Shown here in pieces: positions 56,701 to 60,240 of a stretch of 64,000 bases of DNA; the first letter of the stretch is position 1; each line of letters opens with the position of its first letter. Made by a program: the position numbers and the translations under genes. The notes below the pieces were generated by a model, which made no database searches, was not told the origin of the DNA, and saw only the letters and a program-made list of their open reading frames with translations. The stretch lies in contig WNNJ02003297.1 in assembly GCA_012934845.2 (NCBI GenBank), positions 141,347 through 205,346 on the forward strand. The letters run 5' to 3'. The DNA comes from Pomphorhynchus laevis. Lineage: Eukaryota; Acanthocephala; Palaeacanthocephala; Echinorhynchida; Pomphorhynchidae.

Positions 56701-58110
56701 AAGTTTTTAATACCAGAATTAGGTTTATTTGCTTTCATATTTGATTCACACACATATATGAACTTGGTCAATTTGCCCATTTGATAGCGTATTTAATCAT
56801 ATTCACTTCATTTTCGATGTTGCTCTACATTGATGAAAATACGTCATTAGCATGCATTTGACCACGCTACTATGTTGGGTCAAAGAATAGTTGCTGAAGT
56901 CTGATAACATAACAGTATTCATCAAGTACACCAATGAAAACGATAAATCGAAGATTGATTTGCATGAGAATTCTCCGTTACTAGTGCTTATTTACGAAAT
57001 AGCATGATTGGACTGTGATGCATTGGAAAATAGGCGAAACTAGCCTAGATCTAAAGGTCAGAATGTGGGCACATAGAGCAGAAATTCACACAACGGCTAA
57101 ACCTTACGTTATTGACCATTCAATCGTAACTAAGCATTTTTAAATTTTAAATCGCGACCAGTGCTCTCAATGAACCCCGACTTAAGACTGAGAAAAATTA
57201 AACCTCTGTTAAGCATTGTAAAAATTGACTTTTATTTTTAATTTATTGACATTAACAAAATGTATCATTTCAAATGGATCGACATAATTTTATTGTATAA
57301 TATCATTATTTGATTATTTATATAAATCCTCATTTTATATAGTTAATGTCAGTTACTTTATATATAATTATATATAATGATATAAATTAAATATAATTAT
57401 AAATAATATATAATATTATATAATTATATAATATATATAATATTATATATTATATATAATTATATATAATTATATATATTATATATAATTATATATATTA
57501 TATATATAATTATATATACATATATATCACCAATTAAGACAATTTTATTAAGTCAACATTAGATTTTCATATTGCTCTTAACAAATTTATAGAAACTAGC
57601 AGTTTATTAATCGTTAGCACATTCTATCGAACAATAAAAGCTCTGAAGTCGATCCTTCACCAACACAGTCCGTGATATGCGCAAGAAACCTGTTTTCTTA
57701 TAATTCAGGTTGTTTTTAGTTTATTTGTGAATGTCAATTAAAAGGCACTTTTTAAAAAGCATTTGAGAAAATGGGTAATCTATTTTAGATTATTAATTTC
57801 GTAAAATAAAATCACGTTCAATGAATATTTTTATAAATTGTTGATTTTTCATTTGTTATCAAAATTCTCCATATTGATATTACTTGATCGTATTGTATGT
57901 ATACTATCTAGTAATAGCTTTAATAGGTTATTTATAATGGAATTCTAATTTTATATCTTTCCCTCTCTTTTTAGTACAATGAACATACCACGAAAGAATA
58001 CGATATCGGCGCATCTATACTTATCGTGGTTAGAATACGTTAGTAATGGTTTACCTCCGCTTTTGTTTGTACGTGGCAATCAGGAGAGTGTTTTAACGTA
58101 CTACTCTTGA
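11714..58110 (+). CDS. Cation-chloride cotransporter (SLC12, NKCC/NCC branch), 18 exons found
   Basis: Secondary-active transporter of the plasma membrane that moves Cl- with Na+ (and K+ in NKCC members) for cell volume and epithelial salt transport. Eighteen AG/GT-bounded exons join in frame to 1005 residues plus stop. Order: N-terminal tail with PSLPKLHE, TM1 (VKLGW, IIGQAGL), TM3 (GGAYFLLSRSLGPEWG, VVGFAETV), TM6 (FFPSMTGVLAGVNISG, IPKGT), a Cys-rich outer loop, TM8 (ATLSSASAAF), TM12, NWGSS, RPQCLILAG, HDAFDLNMGVV, GTIDIWWLFDDGG and terminal GNQESVLTYYS. Both TM8 Na+-site serines are present. The NKCC1 K+-site Tyr is Cys. The start-codon exon, which would hold the regulatory kinase-docking region, was not found. 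Introns are filled with retroelements. Total length resembles NKCC/NCC proteins with a short C-terminal loop. Confidence 0.93.
11772..13058. other. Intron 1, first part: no element recognised
   Basis: AT-rich intron DNA. The short minus-strand frames at 12074-12514 have no recognisable motif. Confidence 0.5.
13059..13525. repeat. Near-perfect palindromic fold-back element (467 bp)
   Basis: Two arms of about 230 bases meet at a loop of a few bases near 13288. Both ends read TTA-R-CAAAATTG inward and the arms agree over almost their full length. Because of the palindrome, both strands show the same short open frame (start ..LTTLLKV); this is not a gene. A single-arm relative lies at 14588-14690. 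This looks like a fold-back or MITE-type DNA element. No transposase is present. Confidence 0.85.
13540..13630. repeat. AT tandem repeat
   Basis: Alternating TATTAATATATTATTATA words with interspersed AAGTAATAT, right beside the fold-back element. Confidence 0.7.
14044..14098 (-). repeat. GAAACGT-type motif
   Basis: The minus strand reads GGATCACTGAGTATGACCGA then AACGTTGTAAAAC. It has the order CTGA, short stem, CGAAACGTT seen at other loci, but the middle is too short for a hammerhead stem II with both core boxes. Confidence 0.45.
14588..14690 (+). repeat. Single-arm relative of the fold-back element
   Basis: The words TTACAAAGGATTAATTTC, AAAGTTTATAAA, GATTATTT and GTCAAGTGCTGCTGACCAC follow the order of the left arm of 13059-13525, with one block missing. 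It is a partial copy. Confidence 0.7.
14876..16258 (+). mobile_element. Penelope-like retroelement copy 2, 5'-truncated
   Basis: Same family as copies 1 and 3, here on the + strand and in the sense of the SLC12 gene. It reads TYDFSKLYTNLDLVDIEEA at the start, KGVPMGGNSSPIIADLF, FRYIDDICVFN and IFLHEHSCIPYNIKYNT, then the structured motif (15910-16030) and an AT-rich tail to about 16258. It begins abruptly inside the RT and is broken at a few places. An in-frame 36-base tandem expansion sits just before the RYTY region (14950-15090). Confidence 0.8.
14947..15092 (+). repeat. 36-base in-frame tandem repeat inside PLE RT
   Basis: The word CGGAAAATTAATCTTA begins at 14965, 15001, 15037 and 15073, so the period is exactly 36 bases (12 codons). 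Translated, the unit reads like GKLILYLINLTF. The other two PLE copies have a single unit at this place (LINLIFGKRYTY). Confidence 0.85.
16259..17784. other. Intron DNA with one GAAACGT-type motif
   Basis: AT-rich, no coding signal. On the minus strand around 17085-17127, GACTGATACCCTCAACGGGC is followed by TTAATGTGCTCGAAACGTTA, another member of the scattered motif family. Confidence 0.45.
17785..18645 (+). mobile_element. CR1-like LINE, 3' end (copy 1)
   Basis: About 250 codons of the C-terminal part of a CR1/L2-type reverse transcriptase: LVLNPNKSKIMW, FLGFHFDNNLSF, LRDIRRILL, LKLDYRLSRFANSL, LPLQRIINSVGR, FLVAAPLAWYQLPLDVW, RRLRTHLLEMI and stop at 18570. One in-frame stop lies at 18532-18534, before RRLRTHLL. 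The 3'UTR has a hairpin GCGTGC-GTCG-GCACGC followed by ATTTGCCACG and an A-rich end. C/T-rich and GC-richer than its surroundings. The 5' part is missing, as usual for LINE insertions. A second 3' fragment lies at 24033-24262 inside another LINE. Confidence 0.8.
18646..20434. other. Intron DNA, no element recognised
   Basis: AT-rich. A short self-complementary patch near 20088-20110 (TATTCTAAATTCAATATT and its reverse) is visible. No gene. Confidence 0.45.
20435..20525. repeat. Perfect 28-base inverted repeat at the 5' edge of an RTE relic
   Basis: ACAAAGAGTAGAAATCGATC-AAACAAAA (20435-20462) is exactly repeated in reverse complement at 20498-20525, with a 35-base spacer. The right arm runs into the RTE coding sequence. 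This looks like a fold-back made when the LINE inserted. Confidence 0.85.
20498..21515 (+). mobile_element. RTE-clade LINE relic, 3' half of RT
   Basis: Readable pieces in order: VSMGVYQWSALSLILL (RT motif B region), HIILYADDFLLAL (catalytic YADD), WSDRLAQHGLRLNTRKAEYL, GVLCDSG, IAPIKEKC and KRQKEQPKQRLIDTLRKDLQ with a terminal RAKWSTRT. This is the RTE pattern known from nematodes and flatworms. It is split by several frameshifts and stops, for example between MDSITS and HIILYADD and again before the GMKDSIKSK part. The apurinic endonuclease half is absent. Confidence 0.8.
21516..22071. other. Intron DNA, no element recognised
   Basis: AT-rich; no coding or repeat signal that I can support. 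Confidence 0.45.
22072..22172 (+). mobile_element. Short RTE fragment
   Basis: About 100 bases match 20980-21075 of the RTE relic (AAGTGGC-TGC-ACGAC, GATAGTATCAAATCCAAAA, GTGATCCG-CCT). Too short to code for anything. Confidence 0.75.
22375..22640 (+). repeat. Two tandem 134-base units upstream of LINE A
   Basis: CCTGTTTCCTTACAGTAGCG followed by ATGTTGGATCATCAAA begins at 22436 and 22570, period 134. Both units end with AACGGGAGATAGCCGAACAA. They lie directly upstream of the LINE endonuclease region. Tandem 5' monomers act as promoters in some LINEs (L1 of rodents), so a 5'UTR role is possible but not shown. Confidence 0.8.
22800..23573 (+). pseudogene. LINE A apurinic-type endonuclease
   Basis: Open from 22869 to a stop at 23571, with homology starting upstream. 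It reads MVRFGLEIVEVTS, AGVGILTSPRLSF, CAYASN, DSLVLLDDVNAHVDSD (the catalytic GDFNAH box, here DDVNAH), TNTMFEHKEIHRCTWHHD, STIDFVIVSSD, VKRGADLSTDNYLIVN (SDHxLV box, here TDNYLIV). The active-site GDFNxH and SDH signatures are thus degraded. In an active LINE this enzyme nicks the target DNA to prime reverse transcription. Confidence 0.8.
24033..24262 (-). mobile_element. CR1-like 3' fragment (copy 2) nested in LINE A
   Basis: The minus strand matches 18410-18640 of CR1-like copy 1: CCCAATTACTCCAACAACTA, TTTGTTGTGGTCATG, the hairpin GCGTGC-GCTG-GCACGC, then ATTTGCCACGTTAAAATAAA. It sits inside LINE A between NLRIEKK and AKLSISREGL, so it inserted after LINE A. It is heavily 5'-truncated (about 230 bases). 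Confidence 0.85.
24263..25460 (+). pseudogene. LINE A reverse transcriptase with internal deletion
   Basis: After LTDIEEILGCWK the sequence jumps to VFAQPV-MCFVDLEKTFDRV (RT catalytic motif A). About 160 residues of RT fingers expected by family comparison are missing. The rest continues: GLRQGCPLSSLLLLVYLDKI, LLFVDNVALLASCPDHLQ (YADD region, here VDNV), VVVKRELSLRVKLQVYHAIF, YELWVITEWN and SQLKWLGHVL-type words. A stop and frame change follow LDKISRRFH and again near 25105. It cannot make an active enzyme. Confidence 0.8.
25630..25755 (+). repeat. Solitary PLE-type structured motif
   Basis: It carries AAATACATCATTAGCATG, CAATGCTGGGTCTAGG, CATCGCAGTC and CATCCTGATGATCTCTAATC, in the same order as the PLE terminal motif. 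No RT coding sequence is attached on either side. Confidence 0.7.
25756..29341. other. Intron 1, last part: no gene; small repeats
   Basis: Less AT-rich than the start of the intron, notably 26400-28950. GTACTTGAACG/CGTTCAAGTAC words form a cluster of palindromes at 28128-28200. The 20-base word AAGGTTTTTGACCGTTGCAC occurs twice, at 28660 and 28698. Open frames such as 27502-27735 match no known protein. An alternative promoter here cannot be excluded but nothing shows one. Confidence 0.4.
29342..29454 (+). CDS. SLC12 exon 2 (N-terminal phosphoregulatory region)
   Basis: Codes YDTTYRVEEFPHEDLYR and RERPSLPKLHE. This aligns with the NTID...YYR and RPTLxxLHD segment before TM1 in NKCC/NCC, the region phosphorylated by SPAK/OSR1 kinases in relatives. 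The threonine pattern is only loosely kept, so conserved kinase control is uncertain. Confidence 0.8.
29548..29827 (+). CDS. SLC12 exon 3 (TM1-TM2)
   Basis: Codes VKLGWCSGVMLRG, LSIIGTMLFLR and IIGQAGL, then a hydrophobic TM2 ending SAIATNGMIKGG. TM1 of NKCC reads LNIWGVMLF; here the Asn that offers a backbone ligand to K+ is Ser. Ends in phase 1 at a GTAAAT donor. Confidence 0.93.
30403..32270 (-). mobile_element. Penelope-like retroelement copy 3, longest of the family
   Basis: On the minus strand the reading begins near 32267 (NLNKIYNSL, FSKLINSESSN) and continues through TTIDKASNNFVF, IPILYWNPKLHKNPIKPRF, EFLEQTKGINFQNINTYDFS, TLYTNLDLVDIKEALVKLI and the GTSVFRQIK region. The end of the RT (IFLHEHSCIPYNIKYNT), the structured motif (30615-30720) and an AT tail follow. 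It has more of the N-terminal part than copies 1 and 2 but no visible GIY-YIG endonuclease. It is a fossil with a few breaks, inside the SLC12 intron between exons 3 and 4 and antisense to the gene. Confidence 0.82.
32909..33048 (+). CDS. SLC12 exon 4 (TM3)
   Basis: Codes GGAYFLLSRSLGPEWGSAIG and CVVGFAETVKSILT. The position before VVGFAETV is Tyr in NKCC (K+ ligand) and His in NCC; it is Cys here. Phase matches on both sides. The 3.1 kb intron before it contains PLE copy 3. Confidence 0.93.
33112..33225 (+). CDS. SLC12 exon 5 (TM4)
   Basis: 114 bases, phase 0 at both ends. Codes TNDIRVISILT and a hydrophobic stretch ending IRFETV, matching INDIRVIGxxT of NKCC. Only 63 bases separate it from exon 4. 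Confidence 0.9.
33293..33404 (+). CDS. SLC12 exon 6 (TM5)
   Basis: Codes IMYFLSVVLM, NFIVGSFLP and NGFIGYS, the TM5 and following loop (NFxIGTFIP, KGFFGY in relatives). Ends in phase 1. A 3.5 kb intron with a reversed LINE follows. Confidence 0.9.
33512..34818 (-). mobile_element. AP-endonuclease LINE copy B with large internal deletion
   Basis: Same family as LINE A, antisense inside the SLC12 intron between exons 6 and 7. It reads MVRFGLEIVGVTSFYYSG, NQVWTLNYSGV, then directly YMCFVDLEKAIDRVQWERL: most of the endonuclease and the first half of the RT are missing, but the frame is kept across the joint. Later parts: DVGLQFGSIRKPSLLFANDV (YADD region, here ANDV), YVVVKRELSLRVKLPVY, YGYELWVITERNNL, FLRGVAGISLGDNVRNS and SQLRLLGHVLRMHR. 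Frame changes occur near 34470-34605 and 33925. The 3' end (near 33512) aligns with copy A. Confidence 0.85.
34819..36685. other. Intron DNA, no element recognised
   Basis: The first 500 bases are GC-richer (for example 35090-35300) and may be an old element, but I find no motif. The rest is AT-rich. Short frames at 34852-35076 and 35767-35961 are not supported. Confidence 0.4.
36686..36835 (-). mobile_element. PLE 3' tail only
   Basis: It matches the terminal AT-rich tail of PLE copies 1 and 3 (GGCTAACTGA, TACGTATA, AATAATGCTAAAT, AATAATTGTTATT). It has no structured motif or coding part. It is an extremely 5'-truncated copy ending 80 bases before exon 7. Confidence 0.6.
36915..37042 (+). 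CDS. SLC12 exon 7 (TM6)
   Basis: Codes LRPKLIDGMTIGQIYG then FFPSMTGVLAGVNISGNLK. The Pro and Thr that line the K+ site in NKCC1 TM6 are kept. Phase 2 entry and phase 0 exit fit both neighbours. Confidence 0.94.
37391..37553 (+). CDS. SLC12 exon 8 (TM7 and start of outer loop)
   Basis: Codes DPTTAIPKGT, a hydrophobic TM7 and NYPENCTNLN. The loop opens with a candidate N-glycosylation site (NCT). Confidence 0.93.
37609..37665 (+). CDS. SLC12 exon 9 (outer loop micro-exon)
   Basis: 57 bases that leave the frame intact only if spliced as placed. Codes CSLSLDHFPK and CHSDKC, adding cysteines to the large outer loop between TM7 and TM8. The next intron is only 60 bases. Confidence 0.8.
37726..37919 (+). 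CDS. SLC12 exon 10 (outer loop and TM8)
   Basis: Codes CLANKTCRGG, MKTVSAYPPLIYAGIFAATL and SSASAAFVAGPKVFQ. The LSS pair (Na+ site) is present, as in Na+-dependent members and unlike K-Cl cotransporters. NKT is a candidate glycosylation site. Confidence 0.94.
37920..38400. other. Intron DNA, no element recognised
   Basis: AT-rich intron between exons 10 and 11; no repeat or coding signal. Confidence 0.45.
38401..38604. repeat. Fold-back element, 59-base arms
   Basis: TTTAGATCAACGGAAGATTA at 38401 is matched in reverse complement at 38604. Arms 38401-38459 and 38546-38604 differ at only a few bases, and the spacer is 86 bases. MITE-like; no coding capacity. Confidence 0.85.
38605..39604. 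other. Intron DNA, no element recognised
   Basis: One small direct or inverted patch near 39380-39430 (CAGAAGCTGAGTTTCAGGTC, GACCTGAAGCTGAGCTCC) is visible. Otherwise nothing supported. Confidence 0.45.
39605..39731 (+). CDS. SLC12 exon 11 (TM9)
   Basis: Codes ALCRDNILPNVFSFLAHG, NNVNDEPHR and a hydrophobic TM9, matching ALCEDNxYP and GKNNEPLRGY of relatives. The usual Arg-Gly-Tyr is changed to Arg-Ile-Tyr. Phase 1 exit. Confidence 0.9.
39798..40267 (+). CDS. SLC12 exon 12 (TM10-TM12 and start of C-terminal domain)
   Basis: Codes GNLNQIAVLVAQFTMVSY, GWRPAFRLFN, two hydrophobic helices (WWSALFTFGF), then KPNINWGSSPHAQ and HFRPQCLILAGCP. This is the largest exon. It covers the membrane-to-cytosol transition that is diagnostic for the family. 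Confidence 0.95.
40331..40468 (+). CDS. SLC12 exon 13 (C-terminal domain)
   Basis: 46 codons, phase 0 at both ends. Codes KAYKYHEKAVELL and IKLFYSQVVATDLRSGVRAL, matching the KAFYxxVxAxDLRxGxxxL segment of the cytosolic domain. Confidence 0.9.
40520..40937 (+). CDS. SLC12 exon 14 (C-terminal domain)
   Basis: Codes KPNVVVLGYKHDW, HDAFDLNMGVVIYR, an acidic, Asn/Ser-rich variable loop with a basic end (KNIKRSKKS), and GTIDIWWLFDDGG. The variable loop corresponds to the poorly conserved insert of NKCC proteins. Confidence 0.94.
40938..42160. other. Intron DNA, no element recognised
   Basis: AT-rich intron between exons 14 and 15, first part. No gene or clear repeat. Confidence 0.45.
42166..42199. 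repeat. Short perfect hairpin
   Basis: ATAGGCGATTATTTT and AAAATAATCGCCTAT face each other around a few bases. The word GTGATAGG flanks on both sides. Confidence 0.75.
42213..42294. repeat. Palindrome of two hammerhead-like motifs
   Basis: Arms 42213-42252 and 42258-42294 are reverse complements apart from a three-base length change, with only a 5-base loop. The + arm reads CTGACGA, AGGGGTAACCC, GAAA, ACGT: a CUGANGA box, a GGG/CCC stem and a GAAA box in hammerhead order. There is one extra A before the stem compared with the hammerhead consensus. Confidence 0.75.
42421..42674. repeat. Fold-back with about 100-base arms, containing GAAACGTC motifs
   Basis: Arms 42421-42522 and 42573-42674 share ACTTTAAAAGTAATCAAATT, ACTCAACAATT, GATTTATTGAC and CAATTGT. 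Read outward from the centre, each arm carries AATTGAAAA, a GGC/GCC stem with TTCGG, GAAA and YGTCAATAAATC. The spacer is about 50 bases. Confidence 0.8.
42922..43023 (-). repeat. 102-base direct repeat, copy 1
   Basis: The stretch from GAACTCCGGTTTTTGCAACA to ACTACCCTTAATCTC is repeated at 43573-43675 with about one difference. On the minus strand its ATTAAGGGTAGTTC part is also related to 2632-2675 in the ribozyme-bearing element. Confidence 0.85.
43051..43088 (-). ncRNA. Hammerhead-like motif
   Basis: The minus strand reads CATTGATGA, A, GCC-GTAAAA-GGC, GAAA, CGTTTTA. The boxes UUGAUGA and GAAA flank a three-pair stem, but an extra A precedes the stem and stem III is only a short self-complementary AACGTT-type end. 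Activity is doubtful; it is best described as a family motif. Confidence 0.45.
43090..43520 (-). pseudogene. MULE-type transposase relic
   Basis: On the minus strand, FRQCLMRKLNSLGLRTLF-like and LISTIALIPISLI words precede PRIEELLNYVSNTWF, NNSVFSRDIWYH and WTNNACDRYHAKLNRSLN. The last part matches the TNNxxEGYHxxLN box near the C-terminus of Mutator-like (MULE) transposases, DDE enzymes that cut and paste DNA. The frame shifts at least twice and the catalytic core is not visible. It lies exactly between two 102-base direct repeats (42922-43023 and 43573-43675). The identification rests on one box, so it is moderate. Confidence 0.55.
43573..43675 (-). repeat. 102-base direct repeat, copy 2
   Basis: Second copy of 42922-43023, offset 651 bases. 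It runs straight into a hairpin with arms AGGGTAGTATATATATAATC (43674-43693) and GATTATATATACTACCCT (43698-43715). Confidence 0.85.
43716..44212. other. Intron DNA, no element recognised
   Basis: AT-rich; ends at the acceptor of exon 15. Confidence 0.45.
44213..44330 (+). CDS. SLC12 exon 15 (C-terminal domain)
   Basis: Codes LTVLLPYML and WGNCKIRVFSIVDNEN, matching LTLLIPYLL and CKIRVFxGG. Phase 1 entry, phase 2 exit. The 3.3 kb intron before it holds fold-back repeats and a MULE relic. Confidence 0.92.
44397..44580 (+). CDS. SLC12 exon 16 (C-terminal domain)
   Basis: Codes FANLLAKFRINYEAIHTI, then a short acidic linker and ITEEDLQINKTK. Relatives have a longer linker here. Phase 0 exit at GTATGT. 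Confidence 0.9.
44990..47420 (+). mobile_element. Degraded LINE, perhaps two copies end to end
   Basis: A first tail reads LPGVQYGLRSIWLDL and QFIKRAVDVSRNPL (45255-45410), typical of the end of a LINE RT. A second set follows in proper order: GIDGVYIKHIK (46300-46335), FGFRPHRLPTDAIKIV (46570-46615), SGDLAILTSSIVESCETLF (YADD region, 46910-46965), VIYSLDAAPKLGSLRF and LLPVVSYGITTFWSDL (47180-47300). Several stops and frameshifts separate them. The clade is unclear and no endonuclease is seen. It lies sense-oriented in the SLC12 intron between exons 16 and 17. Confidence 0.55.
47816..47935 (-). mobile_element. PLE 3' tail only
   Basis: It carries AGATCAGCTAATTGAGTCTA, TTACGCTGATTAAATAATTA and AATAATTATTAAATGTTG, in the order of the PLE tail (609-800, 30403-30560). 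No coding part. Second tail-only copy in this gene. Confidence 0.6.
47936..48803. other. Intron DNA, no element recognised
   Basis: No motif. It ends at the acceptor of exon 17. Confidence 0.4.
48804..48871 (+). CDS. SLC12 exon 17 (small, isolated)
   Basis: 68 bases coding TLRQIRLRNSLLEYSKDAK and IIFV, matching SLRQVRLNELLxxYS of NKCC. It lies alone between a 4.2 kb and a 9.1 kb intron, both full of retroelements. Phase 0 entry and phase 2 exit fit exons 16 and 18 exactly. Confidence 0.88.
49230..52131 (-). mobile_element. R2-like non-LTR retrotransposon C, nearly full coding order
   Basis: Minus strand, right to left. The N-terminal domain comes first (NEVIKLRPNLYRLFKCNAVI, then LQRRLKLWKDG-type words, 51750-52131). 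The RT at 50693-51643 has GSAGPSGLDTSQWQILL, GQQCGIEVAVRS, LQVDASNAFNCIDRKLAL, EGFTQGDPISMLEFA and HRWYVDDANSVGS (catalytic YVDD). A CCHC-type knuckle CTCGATFDICRCLSC follows, with the His replaced, then VRHNTVRNFLA (49717-50184). Last is the restriction-like endonuclease part (ARLDVEYNGL, KYGERVLKF, GALGEYAQIISKRIA, 49260-49700). RT plus CCHC plus C-terminal nuclease is the R2-superclade plan. Several stops and shifts break it. It sits antisense in the last SLC12 intron. The exact clade is not certain. Confidence 0.75.
52400..54265 (-). mobile_element. R2-like non-LTR retrotransposon D, 5'-truncated
   Basis: Minus strand: CAGQKCGIEYALHSIRDKF, LMIDATNAFNCINRKTAL, EGFTQGDPLSMAAYA and HHWYADDGICVGT (catalytic YADD), then EYGYFISPSKCKLLVHP. 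The C-terminal part follows: QQFQDAMCVRYGWNP, a degraded knuckle THSLSC, DIACRGLYGVPTKRMFIDVC and KYAERVFVFESSQFIPLI. Breaks lie at about 53870, 53170-53390 and 52850. It differs clearly from element C, so it is another subfamily. Its 5' end abuts element E in opposite orientation at an AT-rich joint (54266-54302). Confidence 0.75.
54303..55165 (+). mobile_element. R2-like non-LTR retrotransposon E, 3' part
   Basis: Plus strand: LRNIQGIELCRLTSDRITSF, LSALPLSIDNFRLPPREF, a stop after CTGYG, then CKCGSSLDMPHAMSC (intact CCHC knuckle), KGGLPTTRHDSIRNIMAS, VEIEPILSPVPTGF, and after a frame change RFERTFFDVTIFS, VAKYEERVHRIERGSFIPLV and LSFELARSLSACMRAGRSTR. This is the knuckle and restriction-like endonuclease module, which nicks target DNA in R2-type elements. 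No RT is present. It lies head to head with element D. Confidence 0.78.
55166..56834. other. Intron DNA; one unassigned GC-richer patch
   Basis: Mostly AT-rich. At 55560-55690 a GC-richer patch with GGTCAGCAGCTGATGATACC stands out. It may be an untranslated end of an element, but I cannot match it to C, D or E. Confidence 0.4.
56835..56935 (+). repeat. Solitary PLE-type structured motif (degraded)
   Basis: AAATACGTCATTAGCATGCA, CTACTATGTTGGGTC and CTGATAACATAACAGT follow the order of the PLE terminal motif. The last block (TTCATCAAG) is changed. No RT attached. Confidence 0.6.
56936..57358. other. Intron DNA, no element recognised
   Basis: No supported feature. Confidence 0.4.
57359..57530. 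repeat. TA-rich simple repeat
   Basis: Long run of TATATAAT/ATTATATA words, almost without G or C, about 450 bases before the last SLC12 exon. Confidence 0.9.
57975..58110 (+). CDS. SLC12 exon 18 (last, with stop codon)
   Basis: Codes TMNIPRKNTISAHLYLSWLE, then LPPLLFVRGNQESVLTYYS and TGA. The family ends in the same way (GNQESVLTFYS). A pyrimidine-rich TCTTTTTAG acceptor precedes it. Confidence 0.93.
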
Positions 58111-58577
58111 ATTACCGTGGTTGTCGTCATTGTTGTTATCGTCGTCGACAATGCAGTTGTTGTGTATAGTATAGTACTACGCAATGCGTTCTTAATCCAG
58201 CACAACGATAAAACCATAATCATTCCTTTTTACCTATCTGAAGAGTATTGCAATATTGTTTTTTATTTAGTAAAAATGAAGTTCAATCTGACCACCTCAG
58301 GTGATGAATAGCAAGAATCGAGTTATCGCCACACACTTAGTCAAACCTGCCTGGCTTTCTTCACTAGTACACTCACTGCCTGCTGCTAACACCTATCTAC
58401 AAAAAATATACAAATATATGACGTTTCTCGATTTCCGGTGTTATAGCCGCATATAGGAGGACTACTACCGTCGATACTCGGAGAAACACGATACTCTTCA
58501 TTCGATGTTCGACGGTACCGTTTTTACAATATCAAATTATACCGACTACCAACTGATCGATACAATCTACAAATAAA
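58111..58577 (+). other. Likely SLC12 3'UTR with AATAAA
   Basis: After the TGA at 58108-58110, an AATAAA hexamer lies at 58572-58577, followed by GT-rich GTGCTGTAGTAG. This is a plausible cleavage and polyadenylation region. In AT-rich DNA such hexamers are frequent, so the true end is unproven. The ORF inside (58117-58311) is not supported. Confidence 0.35.
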
Positions 58578-59379
58578 TAGGAAAAGCAAATGTGCTGTAG
58601 TAGTCATCGAGATTATTGTAAATTTTCAATGAATAACATCATACTCTGACTGATACTATGATTTTTCTGCTTATTACGATTTTGTACACAATACTGTTTG
58701 TATAAAAGGCAATAATTATTACACCAGACTCTTTTTTAGTTTTATCTTATTGAAAAATTAACTTGTTTCCTTTATTGCATCACGCTTTGATGTGATCAAC
58801 CTCACCGAATGAGGCGGAAACTATGATCTTGATATGAGTTGTCTTTATGCGTCGTCATAATTCGCATAAAATCATGGTCAATCCGACACTGGTTGGTCAT
58901 CGCTGCCATCAGTGTTGATCATCTAGTTTAACTATTATGCTACTTTATTTTTATATAGTCAGAAGGCGTTTATTCTGCTGTAAAATCACGATACTTTGAA
59001 CTCTACTTTGAAGTGATAATGTCAATTTTTAACATTTGATTACTTTAATACATTAGGATGCCTTTCCAACAATATTACGGAATAAAGGACTGTATTCGTG
59101 TTCAATAAAGGACTGATCGTGTTCAACCGTTATGATGTAATAAATTGTGCAAATATTTTGGAATCAAAAAGATGCGTTTTATTAAAAAATGATTAAAATA
59201 TTTAACTAGTTGAAGCATTAATATGAAATGATTCAAAAGCTAGGAATTTGAAGTTATTTAATGAACTTTCAAATTGAACTGAATCATGAACTGAATTCAT
59301 GATTAGATCTAAAAATACAAACAATGACAAATAAAATTTACAAAATGTAGGATGTATGGTCAAAGTTATTTATATTATC
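58578..59379. other. No gene recognised
   Basis: Intergenic DNA of moderate complexity. No motif I can name. Confidence 0.4.
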
Positions 59380-59745
59380 AAACAAATGCATGTTAAACGC
59401 AGTATGCCTATTTAGCGGTGAAGGGATCCGATGGTAAAATGAGGATTGTATCGGATTTGTGGTTGTCAACCGTTGGATACTATTTATGGTAGAGCTTCTC
59501 GTAAATAAGGTTTTACCATACAAATTATATTTGCGTTCTTATGCGTTGTCAAAATCAATAATATGGTCATAAGAATGCTATGCTCAAACAGGGCACGTAC
59601 ATTTCTTGAGTTGTCAATATATTTAGGGTGCTGATATACTCATTAATTCAACGATTTTCCTATATGTCCAATATATAGCTTGTCGCATGTTCTAAAACAG
59701 ACCACATATAAACTGAGCACCGTGTGCTTTTTTTATTGCTTGCCT
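59380..59745 (-). mobile_element. GIY-YIG endonuclease fragment, probably from a Penelope-like element
   Basis: On the minus strand LYVVCFRTCDKLYIGHIGKS carries a GIY...YIG-like pair (LYV, YIG). RALFEHS, HIIDFDNA and ERKYNLYGKTLF follow with RLTTTNPIQSSF, the usual order of the GIY-YIG nuclease (EH, H-IDF-NA, R/K) attached to Penelope-type RTs. No RT is next to it. It is a broken fragment. Relation to the RT fragments near 3-6 kb is possible but not shown. Confidence 0.6.
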
Positions 59746-59792
59746 TTAAATCAGTTGACAAATCAATGGATTCTCTACGGCATTTTCACAGA

Positions 59793-59954
59793 AAATAAAT
59801 CGACAAACGAGGAATTACCTATTTAATTATGACCAAATATCCGATGTTTTGTAAATTTTGTTGCTGTTATTATTCGATTTTAGATCTTAAGACAAATGCA
59901 TTTGCGTTCGAAAATTCATTAAATAATTTAAATTCCTAGTTTGTCGATTTATTT
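59793..59954. repeat. Inverted repeat, 24-base arms
   Basis: AAATAAATCGACAAACGAGG-AATT (59793-59816) matches the reverse complement of 59931-59954 with one mismatch. The spacer is 114 bases. Confidence 0.8.
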
Positions 59955-60240
59955 CCTGTTACAAGATTACTTTATTTCGGTGACTGCTGTCACAGTCACC
60001 AAAAGTATAATAAATCCTCTTGGTTCAGAAGAGAGAATAGTTTAGATATACAAACAAGAATAATTTTAGTTTTAATCTATATAAGATATAATCAAATTTA
60101 ACGTTAGGCTAAATTCGACTTCTGCTTCCGCTTGAATACTGCAATATTCATTTGTCTATATATTATTGAATTAAACCAGTACAAAAATAAATCATTTACT
60201 ATTTAATTACAATTATTGAACTAATCACTAAAGTAATTTC

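Noticed and set aside
58117-58311. Valine-rich frame right after the SLC12 stop codon
   Set aside because: It comes from a GTTGTCGTC-type simple repeat in the probable 3'UTR.
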